From positions 42,822 through 70,325 of the forward strand of contig CAJFCJ010000148.1 in the NCBI GenBank assembly GCA_904063045.1: a DNA stretch of 27,504 nt. Reading direction: 5' to 3'. The notes under the pieces were generated by a model. It did not search any database, was not told the origin of the DNA, and saw only the letters and a list, made by a program, of their open reading frames with translations. The DNA is from Dimorphilus gyrociliatus (Eukaryota > Annelida > Polychaeta > Dinophilidae). Positions 1-9,621 of the stretch are shown here, piece by piece (position 1 is the first letter of the stretch; each line of letters starts with the position of its first letter). Position numbers and translations under genes: made by a program.

Positions 1-495
1 AAAGGTTAGTGCTGTAACACCAAAATTATGTAATTTCCATAAATCTTTATTAATAATATGAATAATGATTAAATTAAAATTTAAAATTAAACCTGCAAAT
101 TGGTTGCAGCTTGATATAACTGTTAAATAAATGTTGTCGAACACCATCTACAAAGATTTTTTCATTCTTTGAAAAAAAAGGAAATTTTCTTTGATCGATG
201 GTGCGTTAAAAAATTATTCTTTTGAATTATTGATGAATATCAATGGACATTGTTGTTCCATTAGATTACAGATGTTTTACTTTGTTAACATTCACCTACT
301 GTAAAATTACTTGATACAGAGAGAAATCTTTTGCTTATTTGTATCGTTGTATAGTTCGTTATTCCATTTACAGTAGATTTACAAACACATTACTTTTTAA
401 TATCTATGTAAACAGTTCTACAGTTAAGCGTCTGAAAGCTTCATAAAGTGTCTATTCATAGAAATATTTTAATAACTAATTCATGCAACTTTCAC
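1..495. other. No complete gene; possible downstream introns/exons of a minus-strand gene
   Basis: I see no convincing coding region here. On the minus strand it lies downstream of the kinase-like exon at 608-496. A splice acceptor (ttacag) reads into the window edge at about position 11, and an open stretch at about 145-82 ends in CAG|GTTTAA. The missing C-lobe exons of that kinase-like gene could therefore be here, but no kinase motif is recognisable. The sequence is otherwise A+T-rich. Confidence 0.3.
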
Positions 496-608
496 CTAGT
501 AATTTTAAAATTTTTTCCAAATGACAAAATGTCTTTGTCAATATTTTCTTCTATTGTAGAAATATTGCGAATAAGTAACACATGTACTTTTCTACCAGTT
601 TTCAATTT
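496..608 (-). CDS. Kinase-like exon, diverged copy of the receptor's last exon (partial gene)
   Basis: This is a 113-bp open exon with acceptor aaaaaatag before 608 and donor CTAG|GTGAAA after 496. It starts in phase 0 and reads KLKTGRKVHVLLI..., ending in the motif NIDKDILSFGKNFK. The exon at 2748-2602 also starts in phase 0 and reads ELKPDYFELFII... with GKKDIFSFGKFVRKML. The two are clearly paralogous. The D-I-x-S-F-G core matches the protein-kinase subdomain IX signature (D-V-W-S-F-G). This copy has a donor where the other has a stop codon, so it may belong to a longer tandem gene or be a duplicated or alternative terminal exon. A transposon now separates the two copies. No neighbouring exon of this copy was identified with confidence, so it may be a relic. 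Confidence 0.55.
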
Positions 609-919
609 CTATTTTTTGAAATAACGTACCATCATTACAAGATAAATTTTAAAGTTATGACTATGATGTTTTATCAGTAAAATCCTATTTTTTGGGGACA
701 TTTTCTATAAATAAGAGAACAAGTATTTTCATAAATGGGTAGGTTTAAAAAAAGGGTTAGATTGTCCTAACTGAACTACTGTAAAGTTCGTATTGAACAT
801 ATTCTATATCTTATCTAAGAAAAAGCAATATACAAAGACAATTAATTTTTTTTAAAAGTTATTCAAGTTTTAATGACAAATTGTAATTTTTTTTGTTTTT
901 ATTGAGTATATATTAAGAA
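609..919. other. No gene seen
   Basis: This is A+T-rich sequence between the kinase-like exon copy and the left end of the Tc1 element. A polypyrimidine tract with an acceptor (gctttttcttag) occurs on the minus strand near 796, but the frame behind it is short and carries no recognisable motif. Confidence 0.4.
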
Positions 920-921
920 TA

Positions 922-1172
922 AAGTGGACGACAGGTATGTTGGAACACTTCAAATTTTTATAGGCCAAAAATCTTTTTCGTGATGAAAAAAGATTATTTT
1001 TTTTATTTTTTTAGTGTTTAATAATAGGTTAAACTTGCAATTTTATATAAATTTCTTTAAAACAGCAATTAGGTATGTTTTTACATATTTTTTTTTATAG
1101 AAATTACCATAGTTTTCTGATTTTTTTTTCTTATTTGGCTGCACAACATATTTATTGGAACAATGTTCAATA
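922..1172. repeat. Left IR/DR of the Tc1 element (outer block 922-966, inner block 1131-1172)
   Basis: Two related transposase-binding-like blocks are separated by about 165 bp of A+T-rich spacer. Both contain TTGGAACA followed by a TTCAA. The inner block ends 15 bp before the transposase stop codon. Confidence 0.75.
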
Positions 1173-1186
1173 GTTAAATTTTTGGT

Positions 1187-2176
1187 CTACTTTTGTATGT
1201 GCCCACCCTCTCTTTCTATACATTTGCTTATTCTAAGGCCCATTCCCCCATATAAGCCTGGCAACAAGAGTGGATTTCTGTTGATAACCTTGTAGGAGCA
1301 TTTCTTAACCTTTTCCCACAGTTCATCCTCTGTCTCAAACTGTGGACCATCATAGACCATTGTCTTGGTCAGATGCCACATGTTCTCTATTGGACTTAGA
1401 TCAGGGCTCCTTGCTGGCCAATCTATGGGCTTGATATTATAAAAATTTATTTTAAAGGCCCTTTTTGTTTTTCTTGCAGTGTGACAGCCAGCATTGTCTT
1501 GCTGGAAGATGTACTGCCTGCCCATTTTTGCCTCAATTTCTTCTATGACAGGCAGAACATCTTCCACAATGAAGGAGCTATAGTTTTCAGCATTCAGCTT
1601 GCTCCTTATCCTCCAGACTTCAAATATGCCGTCAGAGGTTATCAACCCCCACACCAATACTCCACCTCTCCCCATAATTTTTGTGACTGAAGTCCTTTTC
1701 GCTGTTACTGGTCCAAGTCCTAAAATTGTCAGGTCCACTTAGCGAAAACCTAGCCTCATCAGTAAAAATAACCCTAGACCAGTCTAGATTTTCACTAAAA
1801 ACTTTGAGGCAATACGATTTTCTGCATTTACAGTCTTTGAAGGTGAGATCAGTTCTTTGTCTGACTCTTTTATATTTGAAATTTTGTCTTTTCAGCTCCC
1901 TCTGTATTGTTCTTATGCTTACATCTACTTCTAATTCTTTTAATATATTTGCTGCTGTCACTCTTTGCTTGTTATCTTTCAGTTTCTTTAAAATTCTTTT
2001 CATCTTCACTATCTCTCTGTCAGAAAGCTTCTTTGAACCTCCCCTATTGTCTTGTTCAGGCTTCTTATACTAATTGATGATGGTGCCATTCCTAAAACTC
2101 TTGCTGTTGCCCTTAATTTGCCTATTTCACTATATTTCTTGATTACCAAATCCCTTATATCTTGACTCCAAACCAT
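1187..2176 (-). pseudogene. Tc1-family transposase, DD36E, broken by at least two frameshifts
   Basis: The reading begins at ATG 2176-2174 (MVWSQDIRDLVIKKYSEI, a paired-like helix-turn-helix start) and ends at TAG 1189-1187. A first frame change near 2070 moves the reading into the frame with GGSKKLSDREIVKMKR and a second HTH-like stretch. That frame carries the first catalytic Asp in VIFTDEARFSLSGPD. A second change near 1670, within the conserved G-x-G-x-x-V-W-G segment, moves into the frame with the second Asp (FQQDNAGCHT) and the Glu (RSPDLSPIENMW). Counting from the second Asp to the Glu gives 36 residues between them, so the triad is DD36E rather than the DD34E of classical Tc1. The length, about 330 codons, is normal for the superfamily. 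No active enzyme can be made from this copy. Confidence 0.9.
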
Positions 2177-2321
2177 AATTAAAAAACTACAATATAAATT
2201 ATGTACAGTAATTTTTAATATTCAATAACCAATTAACTTAACTTAAAACAGGAAAAAAGTTGAAAATTTTTTGTTTGAGACATCTATTTGAATGTCAAAT
2301 AGATTAAATTGATGTCAACTC

Positions 2322-2572
2322 AATGTTCCAATAAACATGTCGCGCGGCCAAATAAAGAAAAAACTTATGAAAATTATTAAAAATTTTTGCTAATAATGTT
2401 CACAAAATATTATCATTTTCTTAAATTTTTTTCAATATTATGTCAATTTAACTCTTTTTCTATATAAATTTAGACAACAAATACTAATTTGCAGAGGACA
2501 AACAATTTTAACCATTAATTAAAAATTGGCCTATCAAAATTTACGGTGTCCATATATACATGTCGTCCACTT
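2322..2572. repeat. Right IR/DR of the Tc1 element (inner block about 2322-2355, outer block 2530-2572)
   Basis: Read on the minus strand, the outer block contains CGACATGTATATATGGACA and the inner block CGACATGTTTATTGGAACA. They are close copies in direct orientation and mirror the two blocks at the left end. The CGCG at 2341-2344 is notable in such A+T-rich DNA. Confidence 0.75.
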
Positions 2573-2601
2573 TATACAGTAAAATATAAATGATTACTCA
2601 A

Positions 2602-3138
2602 TCATTTTTTAGTTGATATATATCTTCTTTGTAACATTTTTCTTACAAATTTTCCAAATGAAAAAATATCTTTCTTTCCATTTAAATCATCCAGAAGAGT
2701 GAATTTAAGTGGAATTATAAAAAGTTCAAAATAATCTGGTTTCAATTCCTGTAATTTTTTTTTAATCCAAAATGTAAATAAGGGTTAGTTCAATAATAAA
2801 CAAATTTTTTTTTACCAAAAGTAGTATATTCATTTCATCAAATTCGCCATTGAATGAAAATTTATTGTCATGATAATGTTGAATTGCCAGAAGACATGTT
2901 CTCATATAAATAAAAAATTTTTGAACATCTTTAAACAATTCTTCTTTTGAACTAAATTTATTTAGAAAACTATGCAATTTTGTACACTTTGTAAATCTTT
3001 GATGCAATATGTCAACAAAGTGAAGAGCTATATTTATAATTTATGGAATAATTTGAGTGTTTTTTTTTTTCAAGTTGACATTTATTTAAAAAACCTTCAT
3101 TCCTTACTGAAGAAGCAACACTTTTTATAAGAAATTTT
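2602..3138 (-). CDS. Kinase-like C-terminal exons of the 7TM receptor
   Basis: Three exons (3138-3095, 3027-2816, 2748-2602) continue the receptor frame if the 59-bp intron 3197-3139 is removed. Kinase-like landmarks appear in the right order: KFLIKSV (the V-A-I-K strand), VRNE (possible helix C Glu), LHSFLNKF (hinge and helix D, as in G-x-L-x-x-F-L), NGEFDEMNILLL (catalytic-loop position, with N-I-L-L kept and H-R-D lost) and KKDIFSFGKFVRKML (D-V-W-S-F-G). A glycine loop, H-R-D and D-F-G are not recognisable, and the frame stops at TGA 2604-2602 soon after helix F. This would be a truncated pseudokinase without catalytic activity, facing the cytoplasm behind TM7. An alternative donor at 3080 would add five residues. 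Confidence 0.6.
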
Positions 3139-6100
3139 CTACATTTTTTAAAATAGGAAATTTTAAAATGTCATTTAATGATTTATTTTATTTTTACTTT
3201 CTCTTTAGCTGTCTTCTTTTCTTATCTTTCCAAAAAGAGGAAAATTCACCGAATGCATGAAATATTGGATTTAAAACTGAATTTATTGGAATAAACATAA
3301 TTACAATAAAAGTGTAAACATCATTACTCATTTGTACATTTGAAAAGACAGACCAAATTCCTGAAGAAAGAAAACCATTTTATGTTTTCTATTAAATATT
3401 TGGATTTTTATAAAAAATTTGAAAAAAATACCTAACACAGAAATTGGACACCAAATAATTATATTTGATGAAATAATGAAATAAATTGAAAGGGAAATAT
3501 TTTTAGTTTTTCCAAAAGTTTTTTTGCTATCTCTAACTGTTTTCAAAATCAAAATATAAAGAAAAGTATTTGCTAGACAGGATAGAAAGACAAAAACACC
3601 AAAAACAATAAATGAATAATAAGATATTCTTTGTTTTTCAGTTCTTATTTGTAATTTAAAGCAAATGGGAGATTTATCAAAAAAATCCTACAAGAAAAGA
3701 ATGCTATTTTTAGTTTGATAATTGAAGAATTCAAATATTTATTTAAATATTACAAACATCAAAGTAATATATAGGAAATATAGCCAAAATAGTACAGAAT
3801 AAAAATGAAAAGAGTGTTGCTAATATTGAGAATTTTTTGGAGAATTGTCCACTTACAAGGGAGTTTATTGCATAAAATTTTTCATAACTTATCAACAATA
3901 GGCTAACTGATGAAAATAATAATGAAAAGTTCATTAAACTTCCAATAAGTTTACAAAGATTTCCAGAAGTCCAATTGTGTTGGTGTTCAAAAAATACATC
4001 TCTAAAATAGATATCAGCTGATCCTAAAACAATCAAACAAACTGGAATTAATATGTCACTAATTGATAATGATACATAAAAAATATGTGATATTCTTCTA
4101 AATTTAGCAATTCTAAAGAAAATTGAAAAAATATTTCCAATAAAACCAAAAGTACCAAATAGCCATATTATAATTTTTAACAGTATTGAAGCTAATAAAT
4201 CTGAACATGTATTGAAAATTGATTGCATTGGTGTACAATTTATAATAGATTTTTGATATTTCCATACAAAACAGCATAATAGAAAAAAATCACTTTTAAC
4301 ATTTTCTATAAAATTTAAATATTTAACAATAGTTTTACTTTCATTAATTGGATATTTTGACAATGATATATCAATCATTTTTAGAGAATTTTCTAAAAAT
4401 AACTCCATTTCTATATATTTTATATAGCAATTTATCATTTTTAAAACATTCAACTTTGCCAAATGACCAAAAAATGAATGTTCAAGCGAATTTATCTTTG
4501 TATATGAAAAATCTAAATAGATTATATTAGGAAGAAATTTACTATTAATGACTTTTTTTAATGGATTTCTTGATAAATCTAGATATTGTAGAAGAAATAA
4601 TTTCAATTCAATTACATTTTCCATACTCTTTATATTGTTTTGTTGTAAATTCAAATGAACTAGATTTTGGACATGAAAATTCTCTAGAAATTTTCCTATA
4701 TTACAATTTTGTATTGTTAAATGGATGAGATAATAAGATATCAACTTTCCATGAATTTTTTGAAAATTATATAAAGCCATTCTTTTATATATTTTTGTAA
4801 TGTTGGTTAGATGGAAAAATGTTTGCATTTTTGGTGAACAAGAAATATTATAGGCTTGTAAACATATACAATTGTTTAGACAAGGTTGATTTAATTGTTG
4901 AGAACAGAATAATTCATCATTCCCCAATTTACAATTCTTAATTCCATTGCAAACTTCAGTTAGATTAATGTATAGATCTTGATTTTTGCACTTGAAAAAA
5001 CCTTCTGGTTTGTAATTGTCTAAAGAAAAATGAATGCCATTGATTACTATTTAAAAAATAGGCCAAAAAAAAGTTAGTGGTATGAAACACGTCTTTTGGC
5101 ACTGCATATATACAGTATAATGTATATTTTAATATTTACTGCAATTTTCTTCATCTTCATTAGCCCAACAATGATTAATTCCATCGCAAACCTGTTTAAT
5201 TGATATACAATATTTCATTGTTGAACACAGGAAATAACCTTTAAGACAAGATTTTCTATTACAATGACCAATATTTGAAAATGGTCTGTGAGTCTTTGTT
5301 ATAAGATCTCCCATAGAGTTATAATCTAATTGGCAGAACTGATTACTGTTAATTGCAATTCTGTTAAAAAAAAAACATTAAATAGAAAATACTCGTGTTT
5401 TTCAAAAATATCGATAAAAGTGAAATTTTATACTTTTTAATAAAATCTTTAGTTAGTGTTTTTACACAGAATAAAGACTGTTCATCAGATCCATCAAGGC
5501 AGTTGTATACCATATCACATTTTGAATTTGAATTTTGACATTTTCCATCACAAAATATTTGGTATTTTTCATTACAAGCTGTTTTTTCCATTTCTGTAAA
5601 TAAATTAGAATAATTAGCATAATGACTATTCTTTTTTTTTGATAAACTGTTTTACAAAAAACCAAAAGAGGAGAAAAAAATGGCAAATTACTTTCTATGA
5701 TGAGAGATCTATTAAGTTTTACATTATATTTTAAACATTTTTCATCGCTATCATCCAAACAGTTGATTTCGTTGTCGCATATTTGATCAATGTAAATACA
5801 TTGGCCAGTTTCGCATTGTCTATGATTCGAATAATTATTTTTTAAACTAATCGAAGTTTAATATGATAATTTTTTAACAACCTGTCACTTGGATCGCAAT
5901 CTTCTCTATCTAAATACAAAATATTGAGCTGTTATTGTAATAAAAGACAAAAAATGCGGTATTACAGCAAAAGAGCTCATCGGATTTATCTGGACAATCA
6001 TTATTGAAATCACAGACCAGTTGATACGCAATTTGTATATTTGAATCTATACATTGAAATTTAGAGATTGTTGAACAATTTTGCTCATCTTCCCCAGACA

Positions 6101-9100
6101 AACAATCCAGGTTGCCATCACAAACTTGAATGAGACTAATACATAGAAAATCCTTTGAACATTGAAAAGTTGAAAAACCGCAATCAATTGGTATTTTAAT
6201 AAAAGAGTTGAAAATTTTTGTTCTTTTAATGAAAAAAAATTAAAAAATATTATATTAATATTATACTAATTCTAGAATTGAAATATCACTTTGTCAGTTC
6301 AATTGCAGTATTTTTCATATCTTAAAAAGTTGAAATAATCAAAAAATTGATTTCAAGTTAAAAAAGACAAAATAGTATTTTACTTGGATAATTTTGGCAA
6401 AATAATACGTTTGATAATTTATGCATACAGGAAACTGGTTGTCGAAAATAATACTCAACTTTTTGAAATTCAATATTAGTACTATCTTTAACATATTGGA
6501 AACAGTCATTCTCTAATGCAAACATTTTCTTATAGAAAAATGTTAAAAAGGAATTAACTGTCTGATTTGTGCTGAAAAATATCAAATTCTGTGGGAAAAA
6601 GGTTTTTAAATATATATATATTTAAATAAAAAGAATAAATAGTCTTTGCAGAGAACATTTTTTAAAAAAAAATTGGATAAAAAAATTTCTGGTAAACCAC
6701 TTGAACTCGTTTTCATAATTAGATTTGTCTTCTTTTTTAAACCTTCGAACGAAGATTCAAATATAATTTTTTAATTTTTATTTCATTTTTTTTTTACTTG
6801 TTGGAATTTTCAAAAACTTTTCTTCAGAATCACTGTGAAGTTGGTTTTTATGAGTAATGTCAAATAAATAGAATTGCAGTAACAAAAGATAATCAAATAT
6901 TTGAAAAGGATAATTTAACGGCTCATCGAATAGAGTAAAATTTTTACTGTTGCATATCATTTCCATTTCCATGTAAGATATTTTGGATTTTGAATAAAAT
7001 AGATAATAGCAAGTAGTAACAATTTGAATACCATCTTTACAGCCTGATTAAAAAAAAAATTTAGCCTTGGAGTGAGAAGAAAAATATTTTACATTGCATT
7101 TGAATTTTCTAACTTTACCTGATGTATTTTCTTTTGTGCATTGAATTTTAAAATATCTGTAAGTTTCTTCTATTTCGTCACTCGCACTTTGGTGTAAAAT
7201 AAATAAATTAATGAATATACATATATATATATATATATATATTTTTGAATTTTTCTCTTTCCATATCTAAAGGAGTGTGATATGAAGGATATTATCTTTT
7301 AAAGAGAAAATATATGCTTTTTTGCTTTAAATCTCAGAGATATAGATTGTTTTTTTTTTGTTATGTGATAGGCCTATTAGTGGAGAGGAGTAAGCATCAG
7401 TTGTGTTGAAAAATTTCAATATTTCACATTCACTTTTTATACATTACAAAGGAAAGAAGGCTTAGAACAATTAATGATATGTTCACTAAATACTAAGACA
7501 TTAATAAAACACAATATTCTATCAATTGAATGTAAAAATAACAAGAAAATATCCTCAATAATTTAAATATGAAAAGAGAAAACATTAACAATAAAGTGTA
7601 ACAATGACTTTCATTGGCTGGTGGTGTATTAAATATTTACTAACATATTCCTTAAATCCGACTGGAACCACTCTAAAATTTTACATTCCTTCAACTTTTC
7701 ATTTGATTGATTACATTTTAAATCTACAATATTTTCATGTCGAAAATATACTAATGAAATATTATTGATTATTCGAAGAAATCCAGAAGAAAATCCAAAA
7801 TGTTCACAGATTAACTTTATTTCAAATTGTTGAATTGTTACAGTTGAAATTCCATACCAGTTATTTGAAAAGAAAACTTGCAAAAAGCCAGAATATTCTT
7901 CTAAATTCTGTTGTTTGATCTCACTCGATGAAAAGAGCGAATAATTTTCATCGAATAACCTAAAACTATAATCTGAAATTTTTATTTCTAAAAGTTAGAA
8001 TAAACTTTGTTTGAATGTTCTCATAAAAAAACCTGAAATGTTTTTTGGTCTTTCTTCGCAAGGAACATTAAAATACATTTTATGATATGAAAAACTAGTC
8101 ATGTAACAAGCAAAGGAATCTTGATTATCAACTTTAGTACACATTGACAAGAGGGAATGATTTCTTGCCTCTGGCTATTTTTTTTTAAAAAAAAATTTCT
8201 GTTTCATTTTTACTATTGGAAACTTTTTTTCAGACAACAATAGGATAATATAACCTTAACTATAAGCTTTATTGTAGGAGTATAAAAAGCACAATAATCA
8301 AATTTCTAGGTGGATAAGATTGCAAATTTTTAATTTTAAAAAAAAAGAATTCAACTGTTACAAACCTTATAAGAAGAGAGAAAAGTGTCATACAAAAGTG
8401 GCTTAGGGAACAAAGACAATGTTCTACACACGTGATTTGCAATAAGTTCTTTTGACGGTCCCATATATATCTGAGCTATAGTGGTATATGGAAATTTGAG
8501 TGGTTTTGATGTTTTTGAATAATCAGTAGAGTGTATGGTGAAATTTAAATGCATTTCTGAAGAAATGTTTGAAAGAATTACTTAAAGCTTCCACTATTTC
8601 TAAAGAAATTGAAAAATTAATTCAAAATTCCCTCTAAAATATGTAATCTTCAATAGCCTTTTTTTAAAATTAAATGCAGAGTTTTCCCCTTTTTTTATAT
8701 TCAAAAATCTCCAAAATTTTTAAAAAGTGTTTGGCCTTCTCAAGAATAATCTTACCTGACACCTTTCCAAATGAGCATAACACCGTTGATCTCCGAGAAT
8801 TTATTAACGTATCGCCAATAATTGGTAAGTTTTTCTTAAAATATGGTATTGTTATTAATCTATATGGAACTCTTGCTTCACCAAATCTGTAGTAGTGAGC
8901 ACTTTCACAAATCTTATCAGTATAATTCATTGAGGAAATTGCGTAATTTTGTCTTTGGAAACGGACAATCGCTGGAAAGCTTTTTGTTTTTTTTTCAACT
9001 CTTCCAAGAAATATGACTGGAAATGTGAATAGGAGAAAAATAACTGAATTATTTTTCAAAATATTTTTATCAGACATAGGCCTATTTTTTTGTAGTTTTT

Positions 9101-9621
9101 TAAATCAGGGGATATTTTCAACAAATCAATATTTTTTAAATGACTAGAAAATGCAAACCTGGTGACATGACTTTAAAGCATTTTATACATGTACAATCCA
9201 ATTTTTCCACAAAATGTTCTTTATCAGATAATATTTTTTTAAATTTAAAATCGATTTTCAAATATTTATATCCAATCGTTGCTAGATATTTTTTTTTTGG
9301 TGTTTTTTATTAGATAAAGAATGGTTAATTAATTTAAAGTTTATAATAGTTACTTAATGAACATTGACATGAGAATGATTGAGAACCATAAGAATCATAT
9401 TCTAAATTCCAACAAATATCCAGATATACCTTTTCAAGACATCTAGAATGTTTAAATGGAGATGTAACATTTACTTTTGTATTAAATTTATTCAACTTGG
9501 CAACAATATAATTTAAATGTTCTTGAACAATATTCAATTCTATCATAAATTCCATATTACAACTGGTCAGATAAAGATTTATAACAATGATAGGATATTT
9601 TAAAATTATTATATTATTCAT
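2602..9621 (-). CDS. Multidomain 7TM receptor: SRCR x2, CTLD, LDLa x6, LRR, 7TM, kinase-like tail
   Basis: Joined exons (minus): 9621-9354, 9281-9159, 9016-8756, 8556-8366, 8174-8033, 7987-7663, 7186-7119, 7043-6798, 6728-6698, 6571-6384, 6320-6290, 6222-5966, 5909-5882, 5819-5692, 5593-5434, 5360-5140, 5046-3758, 3687-3432, 3360-3198, 3138-3095, 3027-2816, 2748-2602. All phases agree, giving about 1592 residues. SRCR-like domains are at about 218-459 (ANHVCRTLSL, IKLICEHFGFSSG), a CTLD at about 460-614 (CYYLFYSK, PVSCMHKLSNVLFCQ), six LDLa modules at about 625-930 (VCDGINHC), LRRs at about 930-1170, TM1-TM7 at about 1177-1450 (GFIGN, LSISD, YEKF, an ECL2 Cys, PINSVLNPIFH), then a kinase-like tail. 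The LDLa-LRR-7TM core is that of RXFP/GRL101-type leucine-rich-repeat receptors, so it should be a plasma-membrane receptor coupling to G proteins. The ligand is unknown. Least certain are the first exon, the micro-exons and the donor at 7663. Confidence 0.8.
3194..3200 (-). promoter_or_regulatory. Splice donor GTAAAA overlapping the 7TM stop codon
   Basis: The frame reads AAA GAG AAA... with AAG TAA at 3199-3194. The same bases form AA|GTAAAA, a donor at 3197. Unspliced RNA ends the protein at ...RRQLKRK, just behind TM7. Spliced RNA joins in phase 2 to tgtag|AAAATTTC at 3138 and opens the kinase-like exons. The intron would be 59 bp, within the range of this gene's other introns (56-126 bp for most). 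Confidence 0.55.
5882..5909 (-). CDS. 28-nt micro-exon completing the third LDLa module
   Basis: The exon lies between ttgtatttag and gttgtt. With flanking exons it reads YREDCDPSDR and supplies the first Cys of an LDLa module whose other five Cys are in the next exon (QCETGQC, QICDNEINC, SDEKC). Upstream phase 1 and downstream phase 2 both fit, and without it the module lacks its first Cys. Confidence 0.75.
6290..6320 (-). CDS. 31-nt micro-exon between the lectin-like domain and the LDLa array
   Basis: The exon lies between tttttaag and gtgata. It is needed to bring the phase-1 donor at 6384 into register with the phase-2 acceptor before 6222. It reads NMKNTAIELTK when joined and carries no domain motif, so the support is phase and splice sites only. 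Confidence 0.5.
6698..6728 (-). CDS. 31-nt micro-exon inside the lectin-like domain
   Basis: The exon lies between aaaaaagaag and gtttac. It joins the phase-1 donor at 6798 to a good acceptor (atttttcag) before 6571 and reads NKSNYENEFKC. It would form part of the central region of the C-type-lectin-like fold. Without it the two lectin half-domains are out of frame. Confidence 0.4.
7221..7242. repeat. (AT)n microsatellite in a receptor intron
   Basis: Eleven AT units lie in the longest intron of the receptor gene, between the main and the C-terminal SRCR2 exons. The intron also holds one TAGGCCTA palindrome at 7369-7376. Confidence 0.95.

Larger units (their letters stand above)
922..2572 (-). 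mobile_element. Tc1/mariner element, DD36E type, with IR/DR ends
   Basis: This is a complete but dead DNA transposon of 1651 bp. TA dinucleotides at 920-921 and 2573-2574 flank it as the target duplication. The ends match as inverted repeats: AAGTGGACGACA at 922-933 faces its complement at 2561-2572, and the similarity runs inwards for about 45 bp to a shared TAGGCCAA block. A second inverted block (TTATTTGGC...TTTATTGGAACA) sits about 200 bp further in at both ends, at about 1131-1172 and 2322-2355. Inner and outer blocks resemble each other (TTGGAACA...TTCAA at 941-956 and 1154-1170). This is the IR/DR layout known from Sleeping-Beauty-type elements. The transposase gene lies between the inner repeats on the minus strand. 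Confidence 0.9.

Noticed and set aside
1481-2073. Plus-strand ORFs opposite the Tc1 transposase
   Set aside because: They are antisense shadows of the transposase reading frames.
5462-5758. Minus-strand ORF of 98 codons across two receptor exons
   Set aside because: It is in a different frame from the LDLa cysteines over its second half and runs through an intron; it is a shadow of the receptor gene.
9015-9077. Signal peptide of the big receptor at ATG 9077
   Set aside because: The hydrophobic stretch is better explained as the polypyrimidine tract of the acceptor at 9017, and upstream exons join in phase. It is not fully excluded as an alternative start.
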